Shown: in pieces, positions 44,407 through 56,689 of the stretch
Position numbering within the stretch: position 1 is the first letter of the stretch
Layout: the number at the start of each line of letters is the position of its first letter
Assembly (NCBI GenBank): GCA_946406115.1
Contig: OX291544.1
Location: 34,551,521 to 34,615,520 of the forward strand
Direction: 5' to 3'
DNA length: 64,000 bases
From: Apoda limacodes
Lineage: Eukaryota > Arthropoda > Insecta > Lepidoptera > Limacodidae
Program-made: the position numbers and the translations under genes
Notes under the pieces: model-generated
What the model saw: the letters and a program-made list of their open reading frames with translations, nothing else
What the model was told of the DNA's origin: nothing
The model's database searches: none

Positions 44407-47400
44407 GAGAGGTAGGGCACTGCAAGTATTTGCTCGAATAAGCTGCCCGAACAAATAAAGCGGGGCATAGCGAGTACTTGCTCGAATGAGCGGCCCGAAC
44501 TGGGGAAGTACCTCCACCTTACAGAAAACCGCGGCCACAATAACACTAACATTGAGTAGTGTTGTGTTCCTGGCGGTGAGTAAGGTTGCCAGAGCTCTCT
44601 CTTTGAGCATTCGCTGCGCGGACAGCGGAGGACCGACGGTGCTTGTTGCTGTCATTGCTCGGCGTAGACGCGGCGTGCTGGTTCGGCGGTCAGGGAGACC
44701 TGATGAAACGGCTGACCGCTGGCCACCCGCAGGTTGAACGGGTTCCCGAACCCAGGGATCACTTAATCTCCGCCCTGGGAGGCTGATCCGCCAACCTGTG
44801 TAAAGTCTCCGAAGTAGTAGTCGTGCCGGAGAAGGAGACCGGAGTGGACCCGGCTACTACAATAGAAGGGGATCAGGGGAAAGAACCCTTTCGCCCGCCG
44901 TGCCAGCAACCGTATCATCTGTGTTGAGCTTCGGCAGTCTTAGTACCGCAACTTTTTGTCTTCTAAGCTGTCTGTGCAGTGAATCCTCATCCGTAGTCTA
45001 AGTTACTTCAAAAAAAATGGCCAGGAACAGAAAAAAGAAAAGAGTTTTGACAGCGGTTACTCCATCCACATATAATGTGGATTTTTGCAACATAAGGGGT
45101 ATTCACGCAAATCTTAACGCAGTCCATCACCATCTCGAGACTGCGCAGCCAACCATTCTTTTTCTAACGGAGACGCAGATATCCTGCCCGGCCGACACAT
45201 CATACCTTCGTTATCCCGGCTACAAACTCGAGCACAATTTTTTGAGTCGTGCCGGTGTATGTATGTTCGTCCGGGAGGATATCTGCTGTCGCCGACTTCA
45301 TAGCCTTGAAGACAGGGACCTGTCGATATTGTGGGTGCGCGTAGATCATGGGGGCCACACTCGTATCTATGCGTGCTTATACAGGTCTCATAGCGGTGAC
45401 ACGGACGTAACTCGACTCTTCACGCACCTGAGTTTGACGACTGACAAAGTTCTAGAGCAATATCCTACAGCAGAAGTAGTTATTTTGGGAGACTTTAACG
45501 CCCACCATCGTGAGTGGCTCAGTTCTCGAACCAATAACTATGCAGGGATATCTGCTCATGAATTTGCTCTGACCTATGGATTCTCTCAGCTGGTACTTTC
45601 TCCAACGAGAATACCAGATATAGAGGACCATACAAGCTCCTTACTGGACCTTCTGCTGACTACACGTCCGGATGGATACTCCGTCTCAGTGGATGCGCCT
45701 CTTGGCTCCTCGGACCACTGTCTCATCCGGACTCGATTGTCATGCACACAACCCGATCCTTCTGGGCCAACTAATTGGCGTCGTGTGTGGCATTATAAGT
45801 CGGCAGACTGGGATGGATTGCGAGAATTTTATGCATCGTACCCGTGGAGGCAGATCTGCTATAGCTCAGAAGATCCTGACGTCTGCGCAGCCGCAGTCAC
45901 TGAGACAATCCTCGCTGGTATGGAATGCTTCATTCCCAACCTGCGAGTAGCTGCCGGCGTCAAAAAACGACCGTGGTTTAATAGGCCTTGCAGAGAAGCT
46001 AAAATTCTTAAGCAAACTGCGTATGAGGCTTGGACCACGGCTCGTAATAATAGGGATCCGAATATTTCTGAGTTAAAACGCAAATTAAATGCTGCCTCGA
46101 GGTTCAGTAAGAAAGCAACTGCCAGAGCAAAATTCCAATTCATCGGCAAAATAGGTGGGCGACTTGCGAGCTATCCTTCTGGGAGTCGTGCTTTCTGGTC
46201 GCTTGCTAAAGCTGCCGAGGGGAACTTCTGCCAGTCGTCATTACCACCACTGCGAAAGACCGATGGTGACTTGGCCCACAGTGCAAAAGAGAAAGCCGAT
46301 CTATTGGGCAGTCTCTTTGCCTCTAACTCGAATGTGAACGACGAAGGCGCTGTACCACCTACTTTACCGTGGTGCGGTAAGACCATGCCGGAAATCACTG
46401 TAACACAGCGCGAGGTCCGGCGGGCGTTGCTTTCCCTAGACGTTCATAAGTCGAGTGGGCCAGACGGCATACCAGCAGTGGTGCTTAAGCAGTGTGCTCC
46501 TGAGTTATGTCCTGTACTCACGCGCCTCTTCACGCTTTCCTACCACACTAGGCAATTTCCGTCTTCATGGAAGACTGCAAATGTGCACCCGGTGCCCAAA
46601 AAGGGCGATAGATCAGATCCATCGAATTACAGGCCTATCGCTATAACCTCTCTCCTCTCCAAGGTGATGGAGCGTGTGATCAACACACAGCTTTTGAGAT
46701 ACCTAGAAAAACACGACCTGATCAGTGACCGTCAATATGGCTTTCGCCACGGTCGCTCAACTGGTGACCTTCTAGTGTATCTCACACACCGATGGGCACT
46801 AGCCATTGAGAGTCAGGGGGAGGCATTGGCATGTAGCCTAGACATAGCGAAGGCGTTCGATCGGGTCTGGCACCGGGGTCTTCTATCGAAGTTGCCTTCT
46901 TACGGAGTGCCCGAGGGTTTGTGCAAATGGGCTTTTTGTCCGGCAGAAGCATACGAGCCGTAGTTGATGGTAGTTGCTCTGATAGCATGGACATAAATGC
47001 TGGTGTCCCGCAAGGCTCTGTGCTGTCTCCTACGCTGTTTCTACTGCACATCAATGATATGTTGGACATCAACAACATACATTGCTATGCAGATGACAGT
47101 ACTGGAGACGCTTATTACACGGGCCGTGCAAGCATCCCACGTTCCGTTGTGGAAGAAAAGCGTGAAGAACTTGTGTCTCAAATCGAGATCGGTCTGTCCA
47201 AGATCTCTGACTGGGGACGGGAAAACTTGGTCCGATTCAACCCTTCAAAGACACAAGTCTGCGCGTTCACCGCTAAGAAAACCCCATTCACTGTAGTCCC
47301 ACAATTCCAGAACACTCCCCTCTCCATCTCTAAGAGCATTGGGATCCTTGGCGTTGACATCTCTAGCGATGTTCAGTTCCGAGATCATTTGCTAGACAAG

Positions 47401-48047
47401 GTAAAGCTGGCGTCCAAAAAACTTGGTGTACTCAACAGAGCGAAGCAGTACTTCACGTCGGGGCAAAGGTTGCTACTTGACAAGTCGCAAGTCCGGCCCC
47501 ATATGGAGTACTGCTGCCATCTCTGGGCGGGTGCACCCGGATACCAGCTTGGCCCTTTTGACTCGGTTCAACGACGGGCTGTGAGAATTGTCGACGATCC
47601 CAAACTCACTTGCGGTATTGAGCCCTTAAGTTTGAGGAGAGACTTTGCCTCCCTGTGTGTGTTCTACCGCTTGTACAATGGATTGTGTTCTGAGGAATTG
47701 TTCGAAATGATGCCCACGGCTACTTTCTACCATCGCACCGCTCGCCATCGACAGGGAATTCATTCTCACACTTTGGAACCAAAATGGTCGCGAACAGTGC
47801 GGTTTCAGAGAAACTTCCTCCCGCGAACCCTTGGGTTGTGGAATGAGCTCCCTGCCAAGGTTTTCTCTAAGGACTACAGTATGGGGTTCTTCAAAAAAGA
47901 AGTTATTAGATTTCTGAAGGGTCGGCAACGCGCGAGTGATGCCCCTGGTGTTGCAAGCGTCCATAGGCTACGGTGACCGCTTACCATCAGGCGGACCGTA
48001 GGCTTGTTTGCCACCTTAGTGGTATAAAAAAAAAAAAAAAAAAAAAG
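44407..48047 (+). mobile_element. family A non-LTR retrotransposon, near full length
   Basis: Starts with the family 5' terminus AGAGGTAGGGCACTGCAAG, has a 610-base GC-rich leader, one long endonuclease-RT gene, a short 3' UTR (CAGGCGGACCGTAGGCTTG, then CCACCTTAGTGGTAT) and an A-tail at 48,026-48,047. No ORF1/gag-like frame precedes the endonuclease. Flanking GTTTTT occurs on both sides and may be part of a short target duplication. This copy and the one at 51.45-55.07 kb form a large inverted pair. One 7-base deletion near 46,931 disables the gene. Confidence 0.93.
45017..47976 (+). pseudogene. family A endonuclease-reverse transcriptase, one frameshift
   Basis: Non-LTR retrotransposon protein that would nick target DNA and copy its RNA there. 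The start at 45,017 opens MARNRKKKRV. Apurinic-type endonuclease motifs: CNIRGIHANLN at 24-34, FLTETQ with Glu52, GDFNAHH with Asp159 and SSDHCL with Asp233/His234. RT motifs: SNYRPIAITSLLSKVMERVI, YGFRHGRSTGDLL, SLDIAKAFDRVWH, then, after the frameshift, AGVPQGSVLSPTLF and CYADDS (around 47,090), and the C-terminus WNELPAKVFSKDYSM. The first frame runs 648 codons and ends at 46,963 because 7 bases are missing near 46,931 relative to the 5.4-kb copy. The second frame covers 46,921-47,976. No zinc knuckle is present. Confidence 0.92.
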
Positions 48048-48049
48048 TT

Positions 48050-49025
48050 TTTGAATTTTTTTGTGTTATATCGAGGTTACAAATATAAGGAAATGTTTCT
48101 TTTGCAAACGTTGCTACAAAAAGGGGAGTCACACGTCGTTTCACAGGTATATGCATTTAGTGTTTGTTTTTATTCAAAATTGATGTAAAATGTTTATGTA
48201 AACCATCTGATTCAATCAGAAATTGTTATTGCAATACTATATTATCAGTACAATATTGAATATCGGCAAAATTGATATTTATTTGTGTTGTTTAGAATTC
48301 GCTGAAAGAGACTTCAAAGAGGTCATAATTTTAATATCGATATTTAGAAAGTTGGCCAATATGGACATGGAAATTGTTATATTTAAAATGTTGTAATTAT
48401 TTCGATACTGGCATGCTTTCGACATAGAAAGCAGGTTTCTGTTTCCCCAAGCCCTAAGGGAGGGATTGGGATGGTTTTAATATTTTTTTTATTTTTGCAG
48501 ATTTCCAACAAACTTAAAGGAGAGGAATATATAGTTACATAGTATAAAAGCCTTGAACTCGACTCCAAAGGAAAAAGATTTCCTTTGCTCTATACATTTC
48601 GATGCTAAGTGTCTTACCAAACATTGCAACAGAACTACATTGGAGGATTGATCGAAGGTAAGTTTTAAATTTGACTAAATCAATTAGGTATATTAGTTTT
48701 AGTATTAATAAATATTAGTAAACCTAAAAGATCATAATAATTGTGTCATTTTTTCCACGCCCAAAAACTACCGAGGAGCGTGAAATTACTGACAGTTAAA
48801 GTGATAATGTGTCCAGAGGAAAAAATGTGGCTTACAGCGTCAAGCGTCAATTTATGTTAATTTAAATATATGTACATATATTATATAATATTATAAATAT
48901 TATTATGAAAATACATAACTTAAAAAAAAACATTTTTCTAAGTAACAAAAATGCTATATTATTATAACTTCGCAGGTAGGTATAAAACATGATTTTTAAT
49001 TATCCTATAAAAAATAAATTAGATG
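48050..49025. other. AT-rich DNA, no gene seen
   Basis: Spacer between two family A copies. No coding stretch, RNA gene or named repeat recognised. Confidence 0.4.
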
Positions 49026-49026
49026 T

Positions 49027-49237
49027 TTTTTTTTTATACCGCTAAGGTGGCAAACAAGCACACGGTCCGCCTGATGGTAAGCTTCAAAAAATCTTGAAGA
49101 ACCCCATACTGTAGTCCTTAGAGAAAACCATGGCAGGGAGCGCATTCCACAACCCAAGTGTTCGCGGGAGGAAGTTTCTCTGAAACGGCAATGTACGCGA
49201 CCATTTCGGTTCTAAAGTGTGAGAATGAATGTCCATT
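49027..49237 (-). mobile_element. family A 3' fragment
   Basis: T-run, then ATACCGCTAAGGTGGCAAAC, CACACGGTCCGCCTGATGG and the RT C-terminal stretch WNALPAMVFSKDYSMGFFK on the minus strand. It has a small internal deletion after GATGGTAAGC and is 5'-truncated at about 49,237. Confidence 0.9.
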
Positions 49238-49417
49238 AAATCCGACTTAGATACCCTATTGATAATCTGTAACAAAAATGTTATTTATAAACTGCTAGCG
49301 CCATATGTTGTGTGCAATCTAAAATAAACTTCTTCTCTGTTTGACCATCTTGTTGACTTTTATTAGGTTATGTGCTCCGCCCGTTTTTATTAAAAAATAA
49401 AGAATTACCGCCTTAGA

Positions 49418-51214
49418 ATGTCTGTCAACACAATAGCAAGTATACTAAAGCTAAAGGGTCGCGAAAATTATGAAGAGGTCATTCGCTGTTGAAAACTTTC
49501 TAATTTTGGAAGAAATGCACGTTTGCTTAGAAAAAGATGGCGACGCAAACGACGCCAAAGCTAAAGCAAAAATCATCTTGACAATCGACCCAAGACTTTA
49601 TGTGCACGTTAAAAGTGAAAACAGTGCAAAACTTCTGTGGGAGAAATTGAAGAGGATGTTTGACGACACCGGTTTTTCAAGAAGGACAGGATTACTTCGA
49701 AACTTAATATCTATTCGCTTAGAAAATTGTTAATCGATGTCTCAGTATGTGAGCTTGATGGTGGAAACGAGTCAACGGTTAAGCAACACGGGTTTTTAAA
49801 ATTAACGAAGAGTGGATAGGTTCACTGGTACTGGCAGGATTGTCTGAGAATTTTGCGCCCATGATCAAGGCCATAGAGCATTCAGGCATTGATATAACTG
49901 CAGACGTTATCAAAACTAAAGTAATTGATATGGAGGATGGAAATGAAGCAGGTAGTTCTCAGAGTGCTTTTATCTCAAAAAAGAACTGACAGCACAGAAA
50001 ACCCAGAGCAGTTAATAACTTTAAGTTGTCGGAAATGTCAACATTAAACAAATCTCACATAAAATGTTATACATGCAATCAACATGGTCATTACAAAAAC
50101 CAGTGCGAAAACCAAAGTATCAAATGCTTTTAGTGCAGTTTTTCTAGGTGGAAAATTAAGTCGCACAGATTGGTATATAGATTCAGGTGCCAGCAGCCAC
50201 ATGACGGCAAATGAAGATTGGCTTTATAATAAAGAACAGCATGGTCTTATGAAAATCAACATTGCTGGCAAGTCTAAGTGTTATGGCGATATACAAATCA
50301 TAACAAAGGTAAGAAATACAGAATATGTAATACCAGTTGAAGGGGTTTTGTGCGTACGAGACCTGGCCATAAATTTGCTGTCTGTTAGCCAGTTAATGAG
50401 CAATGGCAACAAAGTTATTTGCTATAACACTCAGTGTTGTATCTATAACAGAGTGGATGAATTAGTTGCTACCGCAAGTTTAAATGATGGTGTATACAAA
50501 ATGATCAGTGTTTGATGACATCAGCTACTGGAACTGTGTAGCATAGATTTGGTCATTTGAACATTGATGATCTCAACAAAATGAAAGATGGAGCGGTAAC
50601 TGGAATGACATGTACAGAGAAGATCGAGATAAGCAAATCAAATTGACTAGTGTGCTGTGAAGGGAAACAGGCTCGCTTACCTTTTCCGCACTCCATTGCC
50701 AATAGGAGCACAAAATAATTACATATTGTGCATGCTGACATTTGTGGACCAATGGAAATTAGATCTATTGAAGGATCAAAATATTTTCTTATGTTTGTCG
50801 ATGACTAGAATAGAATGGCTCATGTTTATTTCTTAAAAACAAAATATTAGAGAGAGAGATCTTAGAGAGTTTTAAAGCATATAGGCCATTAGTAGAGAAT
50901 CAGCCTGTAATGACAACAAAAATTTTGAGAACGGACTATGGTTTAGAATTCTGCAGCAAACTATTTGAGAAATATTTGCAGGATGCAGGAATTATACATC
51001 AAAAAACAAACTCATATACACCGGAACAAAACGGTATATGGGGGAGACTTAAGAGAACAGTAGTGGAGAAAGCTAAATGTTTATTGTATGATGCAGATCT
51101 ACATAAAAAAATTTGGGCAGAAGCTGTTCACACAGCAGTATATCTGAGGAAAAGATCAGTTGTATCAGGAATCAATAACAGAACACCATTTGAGCTTTGG
51201 CATAACAAAAATTT
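49418..51214 (+). pseudogene. Ty1/copia-type gag-pol remnant
   Basis: Starts MSVNTIASILKLKGRENYEE at 49,418. A gag segment follows (49,470-49,730: KIILTIDPRLYVHVKSENSA) and then a CYTCNQHGHYKNQC zinc knuckle near 50,070. The protease is at 50,160-50,515 with DWYIDSGASSHMT and NLLSVSQLMSNGN. The pre-integrase His/Cys segment has RFGHLNIDDLNKMKDGAV, then an integrase core with VHADICGPMEIRSIEGSKYF, TKILRTDYGLEF and SYTPEQNGIWGRLKRTVVEK. At least six stops or frameshifts; no RT or LTRs were found. The right end is replaced at 51,214 by a family A tail, which continues the last frame. Confidence 0.88.
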
Positions 51215-51368
51215 TAGTATGGAATTCTTCAAGAAGGTAGTGATTAGATTTTTAAATAATAGGCAACGCGCGAGTAATTCTCCTGTTATTGCAAGCGTCA
51301 ATAGGCTACAGTAACCGCTTAACATCAGGTGGACCGTCAGCTAGTTTTCCGACTTGGTGGTATAAAAA
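51212..51368 (+). mobile_element. family A 5'-truncated insertion inside copia
   Basis: Only the last ~150 bases of family A: TTAGTATGGAATTCTTCAAG, GGCAACGCGCGAGTAATTC, CATCAGGTGGACCG and GTGGTATAAAAAAA. It joins the copia integrase reading frame so that 44 codons of A (FSMEFFKKVVIRFLNNRQRA and on) continue the copia frame to 51,314. Confidence 0.85.
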
Positions 51369-51449
51369 AAGGGGCTTGCGATCAGAGCCATTCCAATCGA
51401 CAGGCGGTACGTATACAAACAATCCATTGAAGGTACAATATTCTAAAGC

Positions 51450-54400
51450 TTTTTTTTTTTTTTTTTTTCTTTTTTATACCACTAAGGTGGCAAGCAAGCT
51501 TACGGCCCGCCTGATGGTAAGCGGTCACGGTAGCCTATGGACGCTTGCAACACCAGGGGTATCACTTGCGCGTTGCCGACCCTTCAGAAATCTAATAACT
51601 TCTTTCTTGAAGAACTCCATACTGTAGTCCTTGCAGAAAACCTTGGCAGGGAGCTCATTCCACAACTTAAGCGTTCGCGGGAGGAAGTTTCTCTGAAACC
51701 GCACTGTACGCGACCATTTAGGTTCTAAAGTGTGAGAATGAATTCCCTGCCGATGGCGAGCGGTGCGATGGTAGAAAGTAGCCGTGGGCATCATTTCAAA
51801 CAATTCCTCAGAACACAACCCATTGTACAAGCGGTAGAACACATACAGTGAGGCAAAGTCTCTCCTCAGACTTAAGGGCTCGATACCGCAAGTGAGTTTG
51901 GAATCGTCGACAATTCTCACAGCCCGTCGTTGAACCGGGTCAAAAGGGCCAAGCTGGTATCCGGGTGCACCTGCCCAGAGATGGCAGCAGTACTCCATAT
52001 GGGGCCGAACTTGCGACTTGTAAAGTATCAACCTTTGCCCCGACGTGAAGTACTGCTTCGCTCTGTTGAGTACACCAAGTTTTTTGGACGCCAGCTTCAC
52101 CTTATCTTGTAAATGATCTCGGAACTGAACATCGCTGGATATGTCAACACCAAGGATCCCAATGCACTTGGAGATGGAGAGGGGAGTGTTCTGGAATTGT
52201 GGGACTACAGTGAATGGGGTTTTCTTAGCGGTGAACGCGCACACTTGTATCTGTGTAGGGTTGAATCGGACCAAGTTTACCCGTCCCCAGTCAGAGACCT
52301 GGGACAGTGTGGTCTCGATTTGAGACACAAGTTCTCCGCGGTTTTCCTCCACAACTGAACGAGGGATGTTTGCACGACCCGTGTAAAAAGCGTCTCCAGT
52401 ACTGTCATCTGCATAGCAATGTATGTTGTTGATGTCCAACATGTCATTGATATGCAGTAGAAACAGCGTAGGAGACAGCACAGAGCCTTGCGGGACACCA
52501 GCATTAATGTCCATGCTATCAGAGCAACTACCGTCGACTACGGTTCGTATGCGTCTGCCGGACAAAAGGCTAGCCACCCATTTGCACAAACCCTCGGGCA
52601 CTCCGTAAGATGGCAATTTCGATAGAAGACCGCGGTGCCAGACCGGATCGAACGCCTTCGCTATGTCCAGGCTACATGCCAATGCCTCCCCCTGACTCTC
52701 AATGGCTAGTGCCCATCGGTGTGTGAGATACACTAGAAGGTCAACAGTCGAGCGACCGTGGCGAAAGCCATATTGACGGTCACTGACCAGATCGTGTACT
52801 TCTAGGTATCTTAGAAGCTGTGTGTTGATCACACGCTCCATCACCTTAGAGAGGAGAGAGGTAATAGCGATAGGCCTGTAATTCGATGGATCTGATCTAT
52901 CGCCCTTTTTGGGCACCGGGTGCACATTCGCAGTCTTCCATGAAGACGGAAATTGCCTAGTGTGGTAGAAAAGCGCGAAGAGGCGCGTGAGTACAGGACA
53001 TAACTCCGGAGCACACTGCTTAAGCACCACTGCTGGTATACCGTCTTGCCCACTCGACTTATGAACGTCTAGAGAGAGCAACGCCCGCCTGACCTCCCGC
53101 TGCGTTATGGAGATTTCCGGCATGGTCTTACCGCACCACGGTATAGTAGGTTCCTTCATCGTTCATATTCGAGTTCGAGGCAAAGAGACTGCCCAGTAGA
53201 TCGGCTTTCTCTTTAGCACTATGTGCCAAGTCACCATCGGTCTTTCGCAGTGGTGGTAACGACGACTGGCAGAAGTTCCCTTCGGCAGCTTTGGCAAGCG
53301 ACCAGAAAGCACGACTCCCAGAAGGATAGCTCGCAAGTCGCCCACCTATTTTGCCGATGAATTGGAATTTTGCTCTGGCAGTTGCTTTCTTACTGAACCT
53401 CGAGGCAGCATTTAATTTGCGTTTTAACTCAGAAATATTCGGATCCTTATTATTACGAGCCGTGGTCCAAGCCTCATACGCAGTTTGCTTAAGAATTTTA
53501 GCTTCTATGCAAGGCCTATTAAACCACGGTCGTTTTTTGACGCCGGCAGCTACTCGCAGGTTAGGAATAAAACATTCCATACCAGCGAGGATTGTCTCAG
53601 TGACTGCGGCTGCGCAGACGTCAGGATCTTCTGAGTTAAAGCAGATCTGCCTCCACGGGTACGATGCGTAAAATTCTCGCAATCCATCCCAGTCTGCCGA
53701 CTTATAGTGCCACACACGACGCCAATTAGTTGGCCCAGAAGGATCGGGTTGTGTGCATGACACTTGAGTCCGAACGAGACAGTGGTCCGAGAAGCCAAGA
53801 GGCGCATCCACTGAGACGGAGTATCCGTCCGGACGAGTAGTCAGCAGAAGGTCCAGTAACGAGCTCGTATGTTCCTCTATATCTGGTATTCTCGTTGGAG
53901 AAAGTACCAGCTGAGAGAATCCATAGGTCAGAGCAAATTCATGAGCAGATATCCCAGCATAGTAATTGGTTCGAGAACTGAGCCACTCGCAATGGTGGGC
54001 GTTAAAGTCTCCCAAAATAACTAGTTCTGCTGTGGGATATTGCTCTAGAACTTTGCCAGTCGTCAAACTCAGGTGCGTGAAGAGTCGAGTTACGTCCGTG
54101 TCACCGCTATGAGACCTGTATAGGCACGCATAGATACGAGTGTGGCCGCCGTAATCTACGCGCACCCACAATATCGACAGGTCCCTGTCTTCAAGGCTAT
54201 GAAGGCGGCGACAGCAGATATCCTCCCTGACGAACATACAGACACTGGCACGACTCATAAAATTGTGTTCAAGTTTGTAGCCGGGATAGTGAAGGTATGA
54301 TGTGTCGGCCGGGCAGGATATCTGCGTCTCTGTTAGAAAAAGAATGGTCGGCTGCGCAGTTTCAAGATGGTGGTAGACTGCGTTAAGATTTGCGTGAATA

Positions 54401-55073
54401 CCCCTGATGTTGCAAAAATCCACATTATATGTGGATGGAGTAGCCGCTGTGCAAACTCTTTTCTTTTTCTTTCTTATGGCCATAATATATAAAAAAAGTT
54501 ACTAAGACTAAGGGATGAGGATTCACTGCACAGACAGCATAGAGGACAAAAGGTGCGGTTCTAAGACTGCCGAAGCTCGCCACAGATGATACGGTTGCTG
54601 GCACGGTGGGCGGAAGGGCTCCTGATCCCCCTCTGTTGTAGTAGCCGGGTCCACTCCGTTCTCCTTCTCCGGCACGACTACCACTTCAGATACTTTGCAC
54701 AGGCTGGCGAATCAGCCTCCCAGGGCGGAGATTAAGTGATCCCTGGGTTCGGGATCCCGTTCAACCTGCGGGCGGCCAGCGGTCAGCCGTTTCATCAGGT
54801 CTCCCTGACCGCCGAACCAGCACGCTGCGTCTACGCCGAGCATGACAGCAACAAGCACCGCCGGTCCTCCGCTGTCCGCGCAGCGAATCCTCAAAGAGCT
54901 CTGGCAACCTTACTCACCGCCACACTACTCAATGTTAGTGTTATTATGGCCGCGGTTTTCTGTAAGGTGGAGGTACTTCCCCAGTTTGGGCCGCTCATTC
55001 GAGCAAGTACTCGCTATGCCCTGCTTTAGTTGTTCGGGTGGCTTATTCGAGCGAGTACTTGCCCTACCTCTCT
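51450..55073 (-). mobile_element. family A non-LTR retrotransposon, near full length (inverted partner)
   Basis: Minus-strand copy with its A-tail as a T-run at 51,450-51,475, the 3' UTR, one endonuclease-RT gene and a GC-rich leader ending at the family 5' terminus near 55,073 (GCCCTACCTCTCT). It faces the 44.4-kb copy in opposite orientation, 3.4 kb apart. The sole clear disabling change is an 8-base deletion near 53,155. AAGCT lies beside both ends and is a weak target-duplication candidate. Confidence 0.93.
51525..54483 (-). pseudogene. family A endonuclease-reverse transcriptase, one frameshift
   Basis: The first frame (54,483-53,128, 451 codons) opens MAIRKKKKRV and has all endonuclease landmarks: CNIRGIHANLN, FLTETQ, GDFNAHHCEWL and SDHCLVRTQ. 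An 8-base deletion just after NDEG shifts it to a second frame (53,159-51,525, 544 codons). That frame carries the RT from PWCGKTMPEISITQREVRRA through SLDIAKAFDPVWH, AGVPQGSVLSP and CYADDS to the C-terminus GRQRASDTPGVASVHRLP. Its RT is intact where the 44.4-kb copy is broken, and that copy is intact where this one is broken, so each locus holds a different lesion. Same role and family as the partner copy. Confidence 0.92.
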
Positions 55074-55084
55074 TCGAAGCTCCG

Positions 55085-55500
55085 GGTTTTAATTGATATT
55101 TTTTTATGAAAAACGCGATTTTTTTCTGCACGATCACAATACTTCCTTCACTTCATATAGGAGTTTGAAACAAAAACATATGGTCCAGATTGGACCACGT
55201 CAAAAGGTTCGATCAAATCGAAAGGCATCAACGAGAATTCTCGCCAACAAAGATTTTTTAGTAAAAAAACTTAGAGCCAACACTGTTGAATGTTCTAAAA
55301 CCGCCAAAGAGTTTTTTTGTTGTTGTTGTGTTTAAAAACTGTCTTTTTCTAAAACATAATATATCGATATTTCACAGATATAATGTCGACTTGCGGACAT
55401 CACTAATTTTAGTTCTATAGACTTTCGTATCTGCCTAAAGTGCCAAAATGGCGTTAGTCAAGTAGGCACAAAAAACGTTTGACAGCAGCCAGTTCAGTGG
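55085..55500. other. flank upstream of the mariner-like gene
   Basis: A plus-strand frame (55,093-55,335) includes SYRSLKQKHMVQIGPRQKVR and ANTVECSKTAKEFF. It is basic and could be a remnant of a coding exon, but I recognise no family in it. Confidence 0.3.
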
Positions 55501-55522
55501 GTAGTAGTAGGAGGTCAGTGAT

Positions 55523-56567
55523 ATGGACATAAAAACGAGCCGTCAAGCTTTTTTAAATGGTTTGTCCAATGGTCTTAAAAATCTACAAAAAGGGAAAAGG
55601 TTAATTATTGTCCACCTCGGAAGTGAAGACGGCTTTCTAGAAAGTGGTAAATGGCTTTTTATAACAAAAAAAACTGATGGTGAAGGCGATTATTACGGTG
55701 AAATGGACTCTCACAATTTTGAAAAATGGTAAAGATTATATACTATTTTTGAGCTATCTTTGTGTTTTAAGATTATTTCCAAATAAAACTAATAAATAAT
55801 AACTAAAATATATACTGTCTGTCACTTTTGTTAAATGTTGTATTAGATCAACGTTTATTTATTTGGTATACATCGTAGACTGGGTGGTCATCGATTAATT
55901 ACGCCTACCTTTAAGTGGGCCACAGGCTTGTTTGCCACCTTAGTGGTATATAAAAAAATTAAGAATCAACACGAAATCCTATAACCCTTGTGTTTTTCTT
56001 AATTACAGGTTTGAAAAAGTGCTCGAGGCAATTGAACCCGGTTCCGTAGTGGTTATGGATAACGCACCATACCACTCGAGAAAATTAGAGCGGGTTCCAT
56101 ACAAGCTGGAAGAAAAACGATATAAAAAAGTGTCTCACAAATAAAATTATTGAATTCAAAGAGAAGGATCTTAAAGTAGATTTATTAGACCTAGTGCGGC
56201 ATGAAAAAGAAAAATATAATAAGTGTTTCGTTGATGAAATGGCGATAAAAAAACATGTGACTGTCTTGCGTTAACGTCCTTACCATTGCAAACTTAATCC
56301 TATAGAATTAATATGGGCACGTACAAAGTCTTACGTAGGAAAAAATAATAAAACGTTCAAGATGGCAGATGTCAAAATACTTTTAAATAAAGCCTTGTAT
56401 GAGACAACAGCTGACCACTGGAAACAATGTATTGCTCATGGAATAAAAGAAGAAGATAAAATGATGGAACTTGATGGTCTAATAGATGTTGTCTCCGAAC
56501 GTTTTATTATTTCGGTTACTGATTCTGATTCTGAATCTTTGGAAACACAGAGTGAAAGCGAAGATTG
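55523..56567 (+). pseudogene. mariner/IS630-type DDE transposase gene with one intron, broken
   Basis: Exon 1 (55,523-55,728) reads KGKRLIIVHLGSEDGFLESG and GDYYGEMDSHNFEKW. Exon 2 starts at 56,009 and continues FEKVLEAIEPGSVVVMDNAP, with the second catalytic Asp in MDNAPYHS. After a frameshift near 56,138 come VDLLDLVRHEKEKYNKCF, a TAA near 56,272, then RPYHCKLNPIELIWARTKSY with the third acidic residue (NPIELIW). It ends KEEDKMMELDGLIDVVSERF and an acidic Ser-rich tail at 56,567. The region before exon 1 that should hold the first catalytic Asp is not recognisable. DDE_3 superfamily; would cut and join transposon DNA, but is inactive here. Confidence 0.82.
55729..56008 (+). other. spliceosomal intron in the DDE transposase gene, with a family A tail
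   Basis: GTAAAG donor at 55,729 and TTCTTAATTACAG acceptor ending at 56,008. Removing these 280 bases restores the Trp codon and the frame across NFEKW-FEKVL. Bases 55,910-55,958 are a family A 3' terminus (GGCTTGTTTGCCACCTTAGT plus GGTATATAAAAAAA). Confidence 0.75.
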
Positions 56568-56689
56568 ATTGCGATACTTCACATGCCAGTAGGTAATAGA
56601 CACAGGGTGGGCATGAACTGTAGGAATAGTTTAAATGTTAAAAAATAAAAAGAAAAATAAACGATACTGATTAAAAAAATGGTTTTTGT

